DNA of 64,000 nt, from the NCBI RefSeq assembly GCF_030296615.1, contig NZ_AP027733.1, positions 372,001 to 436,000 of the forward strand, written 5' to 3'. The notes beneath the pieces were generated by a model. The model was given only the letters and a program-made list of their open reading frames with translations. It did no database searches and had not been told where the DNA came from. Of this stretch, positions 63,642 to 64,000 are shown in pieces. A program made the translations under genes and the position numbers. How positions within the stretch are numbered: position 1 is the stretch's first letter; every line of letters starts with the position of its first letter. Source of the stretch: Frondihabitans sucicola. Lineage in GTDB: Bacteria > Actinomycetota > Actinomycetes > Actinomycetales > Microbacteriaceae.

Positions 63642-63808
63642 CGTGCCCGCACGCGGGGCACTCGATCCCAGAGCAGAACCTTCGCCCATGCGCGTCGAAG
63701 GACAGCGAGGGTCGCCATGTCCTCTTCGTCGACTTCGAGGTGAATCTCGTACATATCGACGGCTGTCCTGAGTGCACCGATCTGCGCCTGGGTGAGTCGG
63801 TTGGACAC
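63623..63808 (-). CDS. LTQAQ small protein, copy 2 (61 aa)
   Basis: The GTG at 63808 follows GAGAGG. SNRLTQAQIGALRTAVDMYE, acidic IHLEVDEEDMATLAVLRRAW, basic end. Paralogue of 53885-54076. Function unknown. Confidence 0.65.
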   Translation of the reverse strand: MSNRLTQAQIGALRTAVDMYEIHLEVDEEDMATLAVLRRAWAKVLLWDRVPRVRARKRPAS

Positions 63809-64000
63809 GGTGACCTCTCCGGGGTGCCGCGATGACGCCCTCACCATCTATGGGCCGAAGGAGCCTCCGTTTTTCCCAGATCGCCAGAAGACTCTCGGAA
63901 TGGACCGCGCTACTCGGGTAGCGAATTTTGAAAAAGGGGTGCGTTTTTTGACGAGTCCCCGATTTGGGGGACTCCCAACTCTTCCGTTCGGTTCGAGACG
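63809..64000. other. Intergenic region with short palindromes, end of window
   Basis: Holds the palindrome CGCTAC-TCGG-GTAGCG near 63909-63924, TTTTGAAAAA (also at 49384), and an inverted GAGTCCCC/GGGGGACTC pair near 63955-63977. No gene was seen. It may be the upstream region of a leftward gene (63808) or of a gene beyond the window. Confidence 0.4.

Noticed and set aside
1-64000. CRISPR array, tRNA or rRNA genes
   Set aside because: No regularly spaced direct repeats, no tRNA-like arms and no rRNA sequence were seen. The dispersed 16-mer copies are kilobases apart.

Overview
The window is a high-GC stretch packed with short genes. About 85 coding regions are called, many overlapping by the 4-base ATGA or GTGA type, on both strands in long polycistronic runs. 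No rRNA, tRNA, CRISPR array, ribosomal protein, core metabolic gene or recognisable virion, terminase, portal, polymerase, integrase, Rep or Par gene was seen. Cell-surface features (a sortase LPxTG-type anchor, lipoboxes), codon use and small zinc-binding proteins point to an actinobacterial host. The best reading is part of a large actinobacterial phage, phage-plasmid or giant plasmid, in an accessory or early-gene region. The exact host cannot be named from the sequence.

The striking feature is a uniform regulatory grammar. About 29 transcription units start with a sigma70-like promoter (TTGACR, 16-18 bp, TACTGT with TG in front and AG behind). Many carry the palindrome TGCATATGCA in the spacer. 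It is followed by a 5' leader hairpin whose stem varies from gene to gene but whose loop is always AGGGA, then by the ribosome site GAGAGGAC and the start codon. A second promoter family (CAACCTGCTACACTA and relatives) drives a smaller set. A 16-bp repeat (CTCCCATCCCYGACCC) sits at 14 boundaries between units, in both orientations. A 12-base motif, GGGACACGGAAA, recurs 12 times at gene junctions of reverse-strand operons. Two intergenic segments (about 25977-26186 and 54208-54325) look like structured RNAs whose loops are complementary to the leader loop or leader ribosome site.

Layout. 1-9.8 kb: small genes, a duplicated pair of coiled-coil proteins, and two LPGWR-repeat proteins. 9.8-14.5 kb: forward genes, including a lipoprotein. 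14.5-24.1 kb: reverse operons with tandem paralogues, small membrane proteins and two more LPGWR-repeat proteins. 24.3-26 kb: a HAD phosphatase operon followed by a hairpin array. 26-33.4 kb: tandem lipoproteins and their operon, then an operon of unknown proteins. 33.4-41.8 kb: RNase HI, a 632-residue LPGWR-repeat protein with a histone-like tail, and small DNA-binding proteins. 42-43.2 kb: a sortase-anchored PKD surface protein. 43.3-49.3 kb: membrane paralogues, an AAA+ ATPase and a GNAT-like gene. 49.4-54 kb: small membrane and secreted proteins. 54.2-60 kb: a candidate ncRNA, an MFS transporter, and a 956-residue coiled-coil protein. 60-64 kb: two pairs of tandem paralogues on the forward strand.

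Tandem gene duplication is pervasive. At least 16 apparent single-base deletions split otherwise good genes, nearly all in G or C runs. This looks like uncorrected long-read sequence rather than decay, and broken genes are annotated as single loci with the shift position noted. Most proteins have no recognised function, and none was invented.
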